64,000 nucleotides of DNA, from positions 1 through 64,000 of the forward strand of contig NZ_JALUXE010000024.1 in the NCBI RefSeq assembly GCF_027019125.1, written 5' to 3'. Shown here in pieces: positions 16,107 to 23,084 of the stretch (its first letter is position 1; every line of letters starts with the position of its first letter). A program made the position numbers and the translations under genes. The notes beneath the pieces were generated by a model. That model was not told where the DNA came from, ran no database searches, and was given only the letters and a program-made list of their open reading frames with translations. This DNA comes from Roseovarius sp. GTDB taxonomy: Bacteria; Pseudomonadota; Alphaproteobacteria; Rhodobacterales; Rhodobacteraceae.

Positions 16107-17105
16107 TCAGTTGGTGGCGGCAGCGACCTGATCGAGGATCGACTGGCCCCAATCAGCCCCCACATCTTCGAGAACCGCCGGCCACACATCGGCGCGGACC
16201 TTGGCCGCCATGGCCGCGAGTTCCGCCTCCGACAGATCGACAACCGTTGCTCCAAGGTCGTCGACAAGGCGCTGTTCATTGCGCCCCTGATCGGCTTGGG
16301 CCACTTCCCAGCGGGTCGCCTCGAACGCGACGGCCTGCTCTTTGAGGGCCGCCTGATCTTCATCGGATAGCCCGGCAAGGCTCTCGTTGGAGATGATCAT
16401 GTACCAGACTTCGAAATGCGTGTTGGCGGGAATGTAGGTCTTTGTCACGTCCCGAAACGAGGCGTAGTAGCCTTCGGCACCAGAGCCGATAACGCCATCA
16501 ACCACGCCGGTCTGAACAGCCGTGAAGGCCTCGGAAAAGGGGATCGGCGACGGGATGTAGCCCAGTGCCTCGCCGGTCAGCTGGAAGCTCTTGATGCCAG
16601 GCACGCGCACCTTGATTCCGTTCTGCTCTACCGAACCTGCGTTCGGGTTCTCCACGTTGAGCGAGATACCCCCGAAGTAGACAGGATAGGCCGCCAGCAT
16701 CGTGATGTCCTGCTCGGAATAGAGGTCGGCCATCACCTCGCGGACCACGCCGCCCGGCCCATAGACCGCGCGGGCCTGGTCCCAGTTGCCAGCGAGATAG
16801 GGGAACGAGCTGATCTGCATCCGACGGTCGGCGGCGGTCGCCGCGGGCTGAGTTGCCATGTCGATCGCGCCGACGCTGATCCGCTCCTGCACGGTGGTAT
16901 AGTCGCCGAGCGCCGAGGCGGGGAAAATCTCGACCTTGACGTCGCCGCCGGTCGCCTCGCTGACGGCTGCCGCAAAGGCCCGCAGCTCTACGTCGATCGT
17001 TGCGTCCTGCGGGCGCACATGGCTCATCTTGAGCTCCTGCGCTTCGGCGAAGTTGCCAAGCGCCATGAGGGCCGCGACGGCGGTCGTAAGGAATGCATGT
17101 TTCAT
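16107..17105 (-). CDS. TRAP transporter substrate-binding protein (DctP family)
   Basis: A 332-aa periplasmic binding protein. A signal peptide spans residues 1-22, ending AEA. DctP-family stretches include PQDATIDVELRAFAAAVSEA, FPASALGDYTTVQERI and PFSEAFTAVQTGVVDGVIG. It delivers an organic-acid-like solute to the DctQM permease encoded upstream on the same strand. The start at 17105 has GGAGG nearby. The neighbouring oxidase genes suggest the ligand is an amino-acid derivative carrying a carboxylate. The ligand itself is unknown. Confidence 0.9.
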   Translation of the reverse strand: MKHAFLTTAVAALMALGNFAEAQELKMSHVRPQDATIDVELRAFAAAVSEATGGDVKVEIFPASALGDYTTVQERISVGAIDMATQPAATAADRRMQISSFPYLAGNWDQARAVYGPGGVVREVMADLYSEQDITMLAAYPVYFGGISLNVENPNAGSVEQNGIKVRVPGIKSFQLTGEALGYIPSPIPFSEAFTAVQTGVVDGVIGSGAEGYYASFRDVTKTYIPANTHFEVWYMIISNESLAGLSDEDQAALKEQAVAFEATRWEVAQADQGRNEQRLVDDLGATVVDLSEAELAAMAAKVRADVWPAVLEDVGADWGQSILDQVAAATN

Positions 17106-17145
17106 TTGATTTTCCTCCAGGTTGTCTTTTGCGAAGTTGGGGTGA

Positions 17146-18456
17146 TCAGGGGGCCACGTCGTATCCGAAGAAGCGCGGCAGGAAGAGTGACAGGTCGGGC
17201 CAGAGCGAGGTCAGGAAGACCACGGGCACGTATCCGAGCAGGATCAGTTTCATCGCAGGTGGAATGACCTTGGTCACCTTCACCTTGCCGATACGCGCAC
17301 CGAGATAGAGGATCGAGGCGTAAGGCGGCGTAACACCCCCCATCGCAGTGTTTACCCCCATGATCGCCGCGAACTGGACCGGGCTCACGCCGATGGCCTG
17401 CATCAGCGGCAGAAGCAGCGGCGCGATCAGGATGATCGCGGTCACGTCATTCACGACCATTCCCACCAGGAAGAGCAGAATGTTGATCATGATCAGCAGC
17501 AGCACCTTGTTCTCGGTGATCGAGAAGATGCCCTGCACAAGCTGCTGCGGAATGCTCTCGTAGACGAACATCTGGCTCAGGATCATGGAGAACAGGATCA
17601 TCATCATGATCGCCCCCACCGCCGTCGCTGCTTCCCGCCCTGCGGACAGAAAGTTCTCCCACTTCAGGCCCTTGTAGATGAGAAAACCAACCGGGATCGC
17701 GTAGATCACCGAGACGGCAGCGGCCTCGGTCGGCGTCATCACGCCGCCGTAGATCCCGCCCAGGATGATCACCGGCATCAGCAACGCCGGGAAGGCGTGA
17801 AAGCCCCGGCGCGCGACCTCGCCCGAAAGTTCGGAGAAGGACGGCTTGTCATCCAGAATAAGCGGAAATTTCCGCGCCATGAACAGGTTGATGACCGAAA
17901 ACGCGACCATGATCAGAAGGCCAGGCCCCAGCGTGGCGAGGAAACAGGCAAGGATCGAGGTGTCGGTCACCCAGCCATAGACGATCATGGTGACCGAGGG
18001 CGGGATCAGCAGACCGAGAATCGAGGAATTGGCGATCAGGGCCGTGGCATATTCGCGTGGATAGCCACGCTTTTCCATCTCGGGGATGAGAAGAGGGCCG
18101 ATGGCAGCGATGCCGGTCAGCCCGGAGCCGGAAATCGCACCGATTACGGCACAAGAGACGGCCGCCACAACGCCCAGGCCCCCGCGCACATGCCCGATGA
18201 AAGCATTGACAAAGCGCAACAACGAAGCGGCGATCCCGCTTTCCGCCATGATGGTGCCAGCCAGCACGAACAGCGGAATAGCCAGAAGAACCGGGTTACC
18301 AAGCTGTTGGAAGCCCCAGAGCATCATGCCCTTCATGGTCACGTCGCCGATGAAGTACATCACCATCAGCGCCGCGCCGAAGCAGTAAGGCAGCGGAACC
18401 CCCAGGGTCAGAGTGATCACCAGAATGGCGATGGCGAGGAGCGCGATCTCGATCAT
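17146..18456 (-). CDS. TRAP transporter large permease (DctM)
   Basis: A 436-aa integral membrane protein with about twelve hydrophobic segments, spanning the inner membrane. Family signatures include FVLAGTIMAESGIAASLLRF, GAISGSGLTGIAAIGPLLIP and GVTPPYASILYLGARI. It forms the ion-driven transport channel together with DctQ. Its ATG overlaps the dctQ stop by 4 bp (ATGA). The open frame continues upstream through dctQ in another phase, which is a shadow. Coupling is expected to be to sodium or protons, as in the family. Confidence 0.92.
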   Translation of the reverse strand: MIEIALLAIAILVITLTLGVPLPYCFGAALMVMYFIGDVTMKGMMLWGFQQLGNPVLLAIPLFVLAGTIMAESGIAASLLRFVNAFIGHVRGGLGVVAAVSCAVIGAISGSGLTGIAAIGPLLIPEMEKRGYPREYATALIANSSILGLLIPPSVTMIVYGWVTDTSILACFLATLGPGLLIMVAFSVINLFMARKFPLILDDKPSFSELSGEVARRGFHAFPALLMPVIILGGIYGGVMTPTEAAAVSVIYAIPVGFLIYKGLKWENFLSAGREAATAVGAIMMMILFSMILSQMFVYESIPQQLVQGIFSITENKVLLLIMINILLFLVGMVVNDVTAIILIAPLLLPLMQAIGVSPVQFAAIMGVNTAMGGVTPPYASILYLGARIGKVKVTKVIPPAMKLILLGYVPVVFLTSLWPDLSLFLPRFFGYDVAP

Positions 18457-18923
18457 GCGGGCTCTCCCGTGCGCAGGCTGACGATATGCCGCCACAAGTG
18501 CCAAGCCGTGTAGGCCATCATCAGCCCAAGCCCGATCAGAATGGCGATGTCGGAATAAAAGGTCGGGATGTAGAGGGTCGGGCTCTCGCGCCAGACCCGC
18601 CAGGCATACCGGGTATAGTCCCAAGCCCACGACAGCAGCCAGAGGCCGACGATCAGGCTGATGATTTCGCCGATGATCGCAAGGATCGTATGCCCCCGGT
18701 CTGTCTTGATAAAGATTTCCAGGACGTTGGCGCGGATATGCGTGTTTTCGCGCGACGCGTTGACCGACCCCAGGATGTAGAGCCACAGCGTCGGATACAG
18801 CATCGTCTCTTCGAGCCCCATCACCGGCACCTGTAACACGTAGCGTGTGATGACCTGCACGAACTGGCCAAGCGCCACGATGCAGATCAGCGCCGTCAGA
18901 AGATATTTCGCAACAGTGTCCAT
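18453..18923 (-). CDS. TRAP transporter small permease (DctQ)
   Basis: A 156-aa protein with four membrane helices, including TALICIVALGQFVQVITRYV and IGEIISLIVGLWLLSWAWD. It is the small membrane partner of DctM and a scaffold for docking the binding protein. It is the first gene of the dctQMP-oxidase-ridA operon and lies divergent from a LysR gene, with an AT-rich intergenic region between them. Confidence 0.9.
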   Translation of the reverse strand: MDTVAKYLLTALICIVALGQFVQVITRYVLQVPVMGLEETMLYPTLWLYILGSVNASRENTHIRANVLEIFIKTDRGHTILAIIGEIISLIVGLWLLSWAWDYTRYAWRVWRESPTLYIPTFYSDIAILIGLGLMMAYTAWHLWRHIVSLRTGEPA

Positions 18924-18983
18924 AAGCGTCCCCCGCGCCCCGACTCTTGCGAGGCTTTACGGAACTGTCGGTCAAACACGTGC

Positions 18984-19006
18984 ATAAACTCAATTTGAAT
19001 ATTTAT
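18984..19006. promoter_or_regulatory. LysR-type binding site candidate
   Basis: ATAAA and TTTAT face each other across 13 bases in the AT-rich gap between dctQ and the divergent LysR gene. Inverted A/T arms at this spacing suit a LysR-type T-N11-A site. It is weak, as composition alone could produce it. Confidence 0.35.
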
Positions 19007-19039
19007 TTGACTTCATAAATCTGCTTTATGCTTGAGGTC

Positions 19040-19975
19040 ATGAACCTGTCCTTTCGACAAATACTTACCTTCCGCGAGGTCATGCGCTCGGGATCAATCA
19101 CCGAAGCGGCCCGCACGCTTGGCCGGACCCAACCCGCGATTTCCACAATGATCCGGACGTTGGAAGAGCAGCTGGATTTGCAGCTATTCCTGCGGTCGCA
19201 CGGGAAACTGACGCCGACCCCTGAGGCCCGCTTCTTTCTCGAGGAATGTGAAGAAATCCTCGCCCGTGTGGAGCGCACGGAACGCACGATGGCGGAGGTC
19301 GGTGCGCTGCAGTCAGGTAAGCTCAAGGTGGCGAGTCATCCTGCCGCTTCGAGCGTGTTCTTGCCCCGGCTTCTGACGCGGTTCCTCGAGAACAAGCCTG
19401 ACCTGCAAGTCTCCCTGATCATGCGGTCGTCCGAGATGATAGAGGAGCTGATTGCCTCTCAGCAGTTCGACATTGGCTTCGCCGAAACCCCGTCCCCCCG
19501 TGCATCGATCCGTCAGCTCGACTACGACCTTGAATGTGTCTGCCTTCTGCCGCCCGACGACCCGCTGGCCGTTCAGAAAGAGATCACCCCAGCTGATCTC
19601 GATGGGCGCCCGATGGCCGTGCTCTTTGACCAGCACCCCACAGCGATCCAGACCGAACGCGCCTTTCGCGACATGGGCGCGCGGCTCTACAAGCGGTTGG
19701 AACTGCGTACGTTTCTTCCGGGGCTGCAATTCGTGGCCTCTGGCGCCTGCGTGATGGTGAGCGACATGATCACCGCATATAGCCACCTGTTACAGGCACC
19801 CGAAGATACCCGGCTTGTCATGCGTCGCTTTCGCCCGCGCATCGCGAACAGCGTGTCGATCCTGACGCCGGGCTATGCCACGCACTCCCTTCCTGCCCGC
19901 GCCTTCATCGCCGACCTCGAAGGCGCGGTGGCAGAAATGCAGGCCGAGATCGAGCGCGAGCTTACCCCGCGCTAA
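19040..19975 (+). CDS. LysR-family regulator of the amine-oxidase/TRAP operon
   Basis: A 311-aa LysR-type protein. Residues 1-60 form the winged helix-turn-helix (SGSITEAARTLGRTQPAISTM), and the rest is the periplasmic-binding-like effector domain. The overall pattern resembles the OccR/NocR (opine) branch, which agrees with the opine-oxidase-like genes it faces. It probably activates the dctQMP operon when the substrate is present. An alternative ATG lies at 19028. The choice of 19040 follows the usual MNLSFRQ-type start; the ribosome-binding site is weak for both. Confidence 0.88.
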   Translation: MNLSFRQILTFREVMRSGSITEAARTLGRTQPAISTMIRTLEEQLDLQLFLRSHGKLTPTPEARFFLEECEEILARVERTERTMAEVGALQSGKLKVASHPAASSVFLPRLLTRFLENKPDLQVSLIMRSSEMIEELIASQQFDIGFAETPSPRASIRQLDYDLECVCLLPPDDPLAVQKEITPADLDGRPMAVLFDQHPTAIQTERAFRDMGARLYKRLELRTFLPGLQFVASGACVMVSDMITAYSHLLQAPEDTRLVMRRFRPRIANSVSILTPGYATHSLPARAFIADLEGAVAEMQAEIERELTPR

Positions 19976-20155
19976 AAGCTGGCCCGGTCCCCCATTTTTG
20001 GACGGCCGGTCGCCCGACTTCAGCCAATGCGACGAAACTCTCGAAAACCACGTGATCAAACGTGAACCCTAACGACCGTCCCCGGAAGGGTGAATTCATC
20101 CTCCCGGGTGTTGACGCGACCCGATTTCCTGGTGCCGTTTTGTTTGGAAGAATGG

Positions 20156-20452
20156 TCAGGCGGCGGGCACTTGGTAGGCGACGAACTGCATCTCGCCAGC
20201 CTCGTCCCGAAGGGCCGCGTGTTGCTGGTACTCGGGTGAATTGAACCAGACGGTCAGCGCGTCGATGTCGGGAAACTGGACAACGCTCGTGACATGCTGG
20301 CCGGCCTCCTCTCCGATCAGCGTCGTTATGGCCCCGCCACGAAGAACCACCGCGCCGTCGTGGGCGGCGATCGTCGGGCCGGTCGCGGCGGCATAGTCCT
20401 GCATCTTGGCCGGATCCTTCACTTTGATCCGTGATACGAAGAAGGCTGTCAT
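20156..20452 (-). CDS. DUF1330 domain protein
   Basis: A 98-aa dimeric alpha-beta-barrel-type small protein, recognised by KVKDPAKMQDYAAATGPTIAAH, GGAITTLIGEE and WFNSPEYQQHAALRD. The family resembles Dabb/ABM stress domains, and its biochemical role is unclear. AAGGAGA precedes the ATG at 20452. It lies divergent from a TetR gene, and one of two operators sits 25 bp upstream of its start. It is therefore a likely TetR target, perhaps induced by a xenobiotic or stress signal. Confidence 0.87.
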   Translation of the reverse strand: MTAFFVSRIKVKDPAKMQDYAAATGPTIAAHDGAVVLRGGAITTLIGEEAGQHVTSVVQFPDIDALTVWFNSPEYQQHAALRDEAGEMQFVAYQVPAA

Positions 20453-20476
20453 CGGGTTTGTCTCCTTGACTTGGCT

Positions 20477-20500
20477 GTTTTGTACATTCATGTACAAAAC
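20477..20500. promoter_or_regulatory. TetR operator 1
   Basis: GTTTTGTACA and TGTACAAAAC are perfect 10-base inverted arms around TTCA. The site lies in the divergent DUF1330/TetR promoter region. The arm is shared with operator 2, which supports recognition by one dimeric protein. Confidence 0.8.
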
Positions 20501-20511
20501 ACATCCGAAGC

Positions 20512-20535
20512 GTTTTGTCCATAAGTGTACAAAAC
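20512..20535. promoter_or_regulatory. TetR operator 2
   Basis: GTTTTGTCCA and TGTACAAAAC flank TAAG, with one mismatch in the arms. The right arm is identical to that of operator 1. The centres of the two sites lie 35 bp apart, about three and a third helical turns, and this one ends 20 bp before the tetR start codon. Confidence 0.75.
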
Positions 20536-20555
20536 ATAATTACAGGAGGCGTCAG

Positions 20556-21161
20556 ATGGCCCGCCCATCGATTTTTGATCGGGAAGCCGCCATCGAAGCG
20601 GCGATGCAGGAGATGTGGCGCAACGGGTATGAGGCGAGTTCCGTAAAGGCGGTATCCGAGAAACTCGGCATCACGCGCTCCAGCTATTACAATGCCTTCG
20701 GCACCAGAGAGGACCTGTTCAAGGAAGCTCTTGCCGTCTACTTCGCGCAATCGCCGGATGCCGTCTTGCACGGCGGGCTTCCCGATATGCCGATCCCTGT
20801 CCTGCTGACCCGGACGTTTCGGGCCATCTGCAAGGCCCGCGCCGAAGATCCCGAAGCGCGCGGCTGTCTGGCAATCAATAGCTTGTCTGAGCTCGACACC
20901 CTGCACGACGAGCTTGGCGTCATGATCGCGAACGCCGTCCTGCACAGCGCGGCGCGACTGGAAGACCTTCTGAAACTGGCGGTGAGTGCCGGTGAACTGG
21001 CAGAACAGACCGACGTCCATGCCATGGCGCTGGCGCTGCAAAACCTGTTGATCGGTCTGAACCTGTTTTCCAAGGCCCTGCGCGATGAACAGGAATTGTG
21101 GCTGACGGCAAGCACCACGCTGAAAGCACTGGGCCTCTATCGGGAGGATGAACATGCGTGA
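20556..21161 (+). CDS. TetR/AcrR-family repressor
   Basis: A 201-aa protein. The N-terminal helix-turn-helix reads NGYEASSVKAVSEKLGITRS and is followed by YYNAFGTREDLFKEAL. The C-terminal ligand domain includes EARGCLAINSLSEL, typical of the TetR_C_16/AcrR-type group. AGGAGG lies six bases before the ATG at 20556; the frame extends upstream through the operators, which rules the longer start out. It should bind the two palindromes upstream and repress itself and DUF1330. A DNA glycosylase gene overlaps its end by 8 bp and would be co-regulated. Confidence 0.9.
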   Translation: MARPSIFDREAAIEAAMQEMWRNGYEASSVKAVSEKLGITRSSYYNAFGTREDLFKEALAVYFAQSPDAVLHGGLPDMPIPVLLTRTFRAICKARAEDPEARGCLAINSLSELDTLHDELGVMIANAVLHSAARLEDLLKLAVSAGELAEQTDVHAMALALQNLLIGLNLFSKALRDEQELWLTASTTLKALGLYREDEHA

Positions 21162-21819
21162 TTTCGCAGAGATCTACGAAATTGCGGCCGACCGAAAAGG
21201 CGGCCCCGATGCACTGGAAAGACGGCTCTCGACACCTCTTACCCCCGTGCAACTGGCCGCGACCGGGGACGACCGCTGGCTTGCCGCCATGGCAAAGTGC
21301 CTCTTTCAGGCGGGCTTCAACTGGCAGGTGATCGATGCGAAATGGCCCGGCATGGAGGATGCGTTCGAACACTTCGACCCGCACCGCGTCGCGGCCTATC
21401 ACGACGACGATATTGACCGGCTCCTGGCCGACAGGAGAATCGTGCGGAATGGCGCCAAGGTGATGGCGGTGATCGAGAACGCCCGCTTTATCCGGCAGAT
21501 CGCCGGGGAACACGGCGGCTTTGGCGCATTTGTCGCCAACTGGCCCGGCGAGAGCTACGACGCGCTGCTGTCCGTTCTGTCGAAGCAGGGCGCGCGGCTT
21601 GGGTCGGTGACCGGTCAGAGGGTGCTGCGGAGCATGGGAAAGGACAGCTACATCCTGTCGCCGGACGTTGTTGCGCGTCTGATTGCCGAGGGCGTTGTCG
21701 ACAAGCCGCCAACCTCGAAGCGCGACCTTGCCGCAACGCAGGCGGCCTTCAATGCCTGGGCGGAGCAATCTGGTCGCAGCCTGACGCACATCAGCCAGAT
21801 CCTCGCGTATAGCGTCTGA
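21154..21819 (+). CDS. DNA-3-methyladenine glycosylase I family protein
   Basis: A 221-aa protein of the Tag family: LAAMAKCLFQAGFNWQVIDAKWP, ARFIRQIAGEHGGFGAFVANWP, then GSVTGQRVLRSMGKDSYILSP. These enzymes excise 3-methyladenine in base-excision repair. It is longer than E. coli Tag (about 187 aa), with an N-terminal extension. The start at 21154 is chosen because GGAGG lies six bases upstream; the ATG at 21148 is too close. It overlaps the TetR gene end, so the two are translationally coupled and repair may be ligand-inducible here. The His/Cys zinc site of E. coli Tag was not identified. Confidence 0.83.
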   Translation: MRDFAEIYEIAADRKGGPDALERRLSTPLTPVQLAATGDDRWLAAMAKCLFQAGFNWQVIDAKWPGMEDAFEHFDPHRVAAYHDDDIDRLLADRRIVRNGAKVMAVIENARFIRQIAGEHGGFGAFVANWPGESYDALLSVLSKQGARLGSVTGQRVLRSMGKDSYILSPDVVARLIAEGVVDKPPTSKRDLAATQAAFNAWAEQSGRSLTHISQILAYSV

Positions 21820-22051
21820 TCGCGGACAGTTTCGCCTGTTCGCGCAACTATTCTGTCGCCTTTCCATAACACCGGAAACCACCCCGAGAACCGACCACCG
21901 AATTGCCCAGACAGGCATCGGGAATGCCGAAGGACGAAAGGAAGTGACCCCTCGCCCCGACCGGATCGCCTATCGCTCGCCTGTCGTTGTCTGAGGCCTT
22001 CCCGATTGCCCTGGAGGGGGCAGATCTTTGGCCAAAGGCATATGAGACCCG

Positions 22052-22276
22052 TCAGGCGCGTTCGCGGGGCCGCGCAATTCGGGCATCCGCCGCGATCACC
22101 AGCGCGTCAAGCCCGGCCCCACCGGTCGCGACATGGTCATGCAACTGGGCACGCATACGCGGTTCCCAGAAATCGGAGATATGGGCAGCGACCTTGGCGG
22201 GCGCATCTTCTCCCGGCTGTGTCTTGAAAAAGGTGGCGATCTGGTTCGCCATGCGGATCATCTTGTCAGGCGACAT
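22052..22276 (-). CDS. fdsD: Formate dehydrogenase delta subunit (FdsD)
   Basis: A 74-aa protein with the DUF3079/FdsD-type pattern: MSPDKMIRMANQIATFFKTQ, then AAHISDFWEPRMRAQLHDHV. It is the last gene of the fds operon and overlaps fdhD by 11 bp. The start at 22276 follows GAGG six bases upstream; an ATG at 22291 is less likely. FdsD is needed for assembly or activity of NAD-dependent formate dehydrogenase in Rhodobacter capsulatus and Cupriavidus. Confidence 0.88.
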   Translation of the reverse strand: MSPDKMIRMANQIATFFKTQPGEDAPAKVAAHISDFWEPRMRAQLHDHVATGGAGLDALVIAADARIARPRERA

Positions 22277-23084
22277 CTGCGGCCTCGTCATTGATACGGT
22301 CGGGATGGGAATAGAGGTCAAACCCCTCGCCGCGGGCAAATGCGGCAAGAGTGATCCCCACCTCCTGGGCCAGACGCACGGCGGCGCCGGTCGGGGCAGA
22401 GACGGCGATCAGGGCGGGAATACCGGCGATGGCGCATTTCTGCACCAGCTCCACCGACAGGCGCGAGGTCATCACCGCCGCGCCCTGGGTCGGATCGAGG
22501 CCTTGATGGGCAAGCGCACCGATCAGCTTGTCCAATGCATTGTGGCGGCCGACATCCTCGCGGGCGAGCAACACGCCCGAGCCGGGCATGAGGAACCCGG
22601 CGGCATGGGTGGCGCGGGTCAGATCGTGCAGGCGTTGATGATCACGCAAGGCCCCGGTGGCGCGGGTCACGTCCTGCACCGTCATTCGCATATCCGACAT
22701 GACATGCGGCACAGACCGCATGGCCTGCTCCAGACTGTCGATGCCGCACAACCCGCAGCCGACCGGACCGGCCATGGTCCGGCGGCGTTCGGCAAGCACC
22801 TCGGCGCGATCATCGGTCAGCCAGAACCGCGCCTCGATGCCATGGGCATGGTCGACGATCTCGAATTCCTCGACCTGCGACGGCGTGGTGACGATGCCCT
22901 CGGTCAGGGCAAAGCCAAGGGCGAAATCCGCCAGATCGGCAGGCGTCGCCATCATCACCGCCTGCGTCGTACCGTTGAACACCAGCGCGACCGGCACCTC
23001 CTCGGGCAGCGCGCGATGGATGTCGCGCGTGCCTTCGGTGCGATGCGCCCGACCCGGCGTGCTGATATGGGCCAGCATGGTCAT
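22266..23084 (-). CDS. fdhD: Formate dehydrogenase accessory sulfurtransferase (FdhD/FdsC)
   Basis: A 272-aa FdhD-family protein. The sulfur-carrying loop is visible as GCGLCGI near 115, and the C-terminal half has REDVGRHNALDKLIGAL and SRLSVELVQKCAIAGIPAL. It transfers sulfur to the Mo-bis-MGD cofactor before insertion into the catalytic subunit. It starts within the 4-bp ATGA overlap with fdsA; a second ATG at 23078 with better spacing to GGCGGA is an alternative. The position between fdsA and fdsD is the classical fds order. Confidence 0.92.
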   Translation of the reverse strand: MTMLAHISTPGRAHRTEGTRDIHRALPEEVPVALVFNGTTQAVMMATPADLADFALGFALTEGIVTTPSQVEEFEIVDHAHGIEARFWLTDDRAEVLAERRRTMAGPVGCGLCGIDSLEQAMRSVPHVMSDMRMTVQDVTRATGALRDHQRLHDLTRATHAAGFLMPGSGVLLAREDVGRHNALDKLIGALAHQGLDPTQGAAVMTSRLSVELVQKCAIAGIPALIAVSAPTGAAVRLAQEVGITLAAFARGEGFDLYSHPDRINDEAADVA

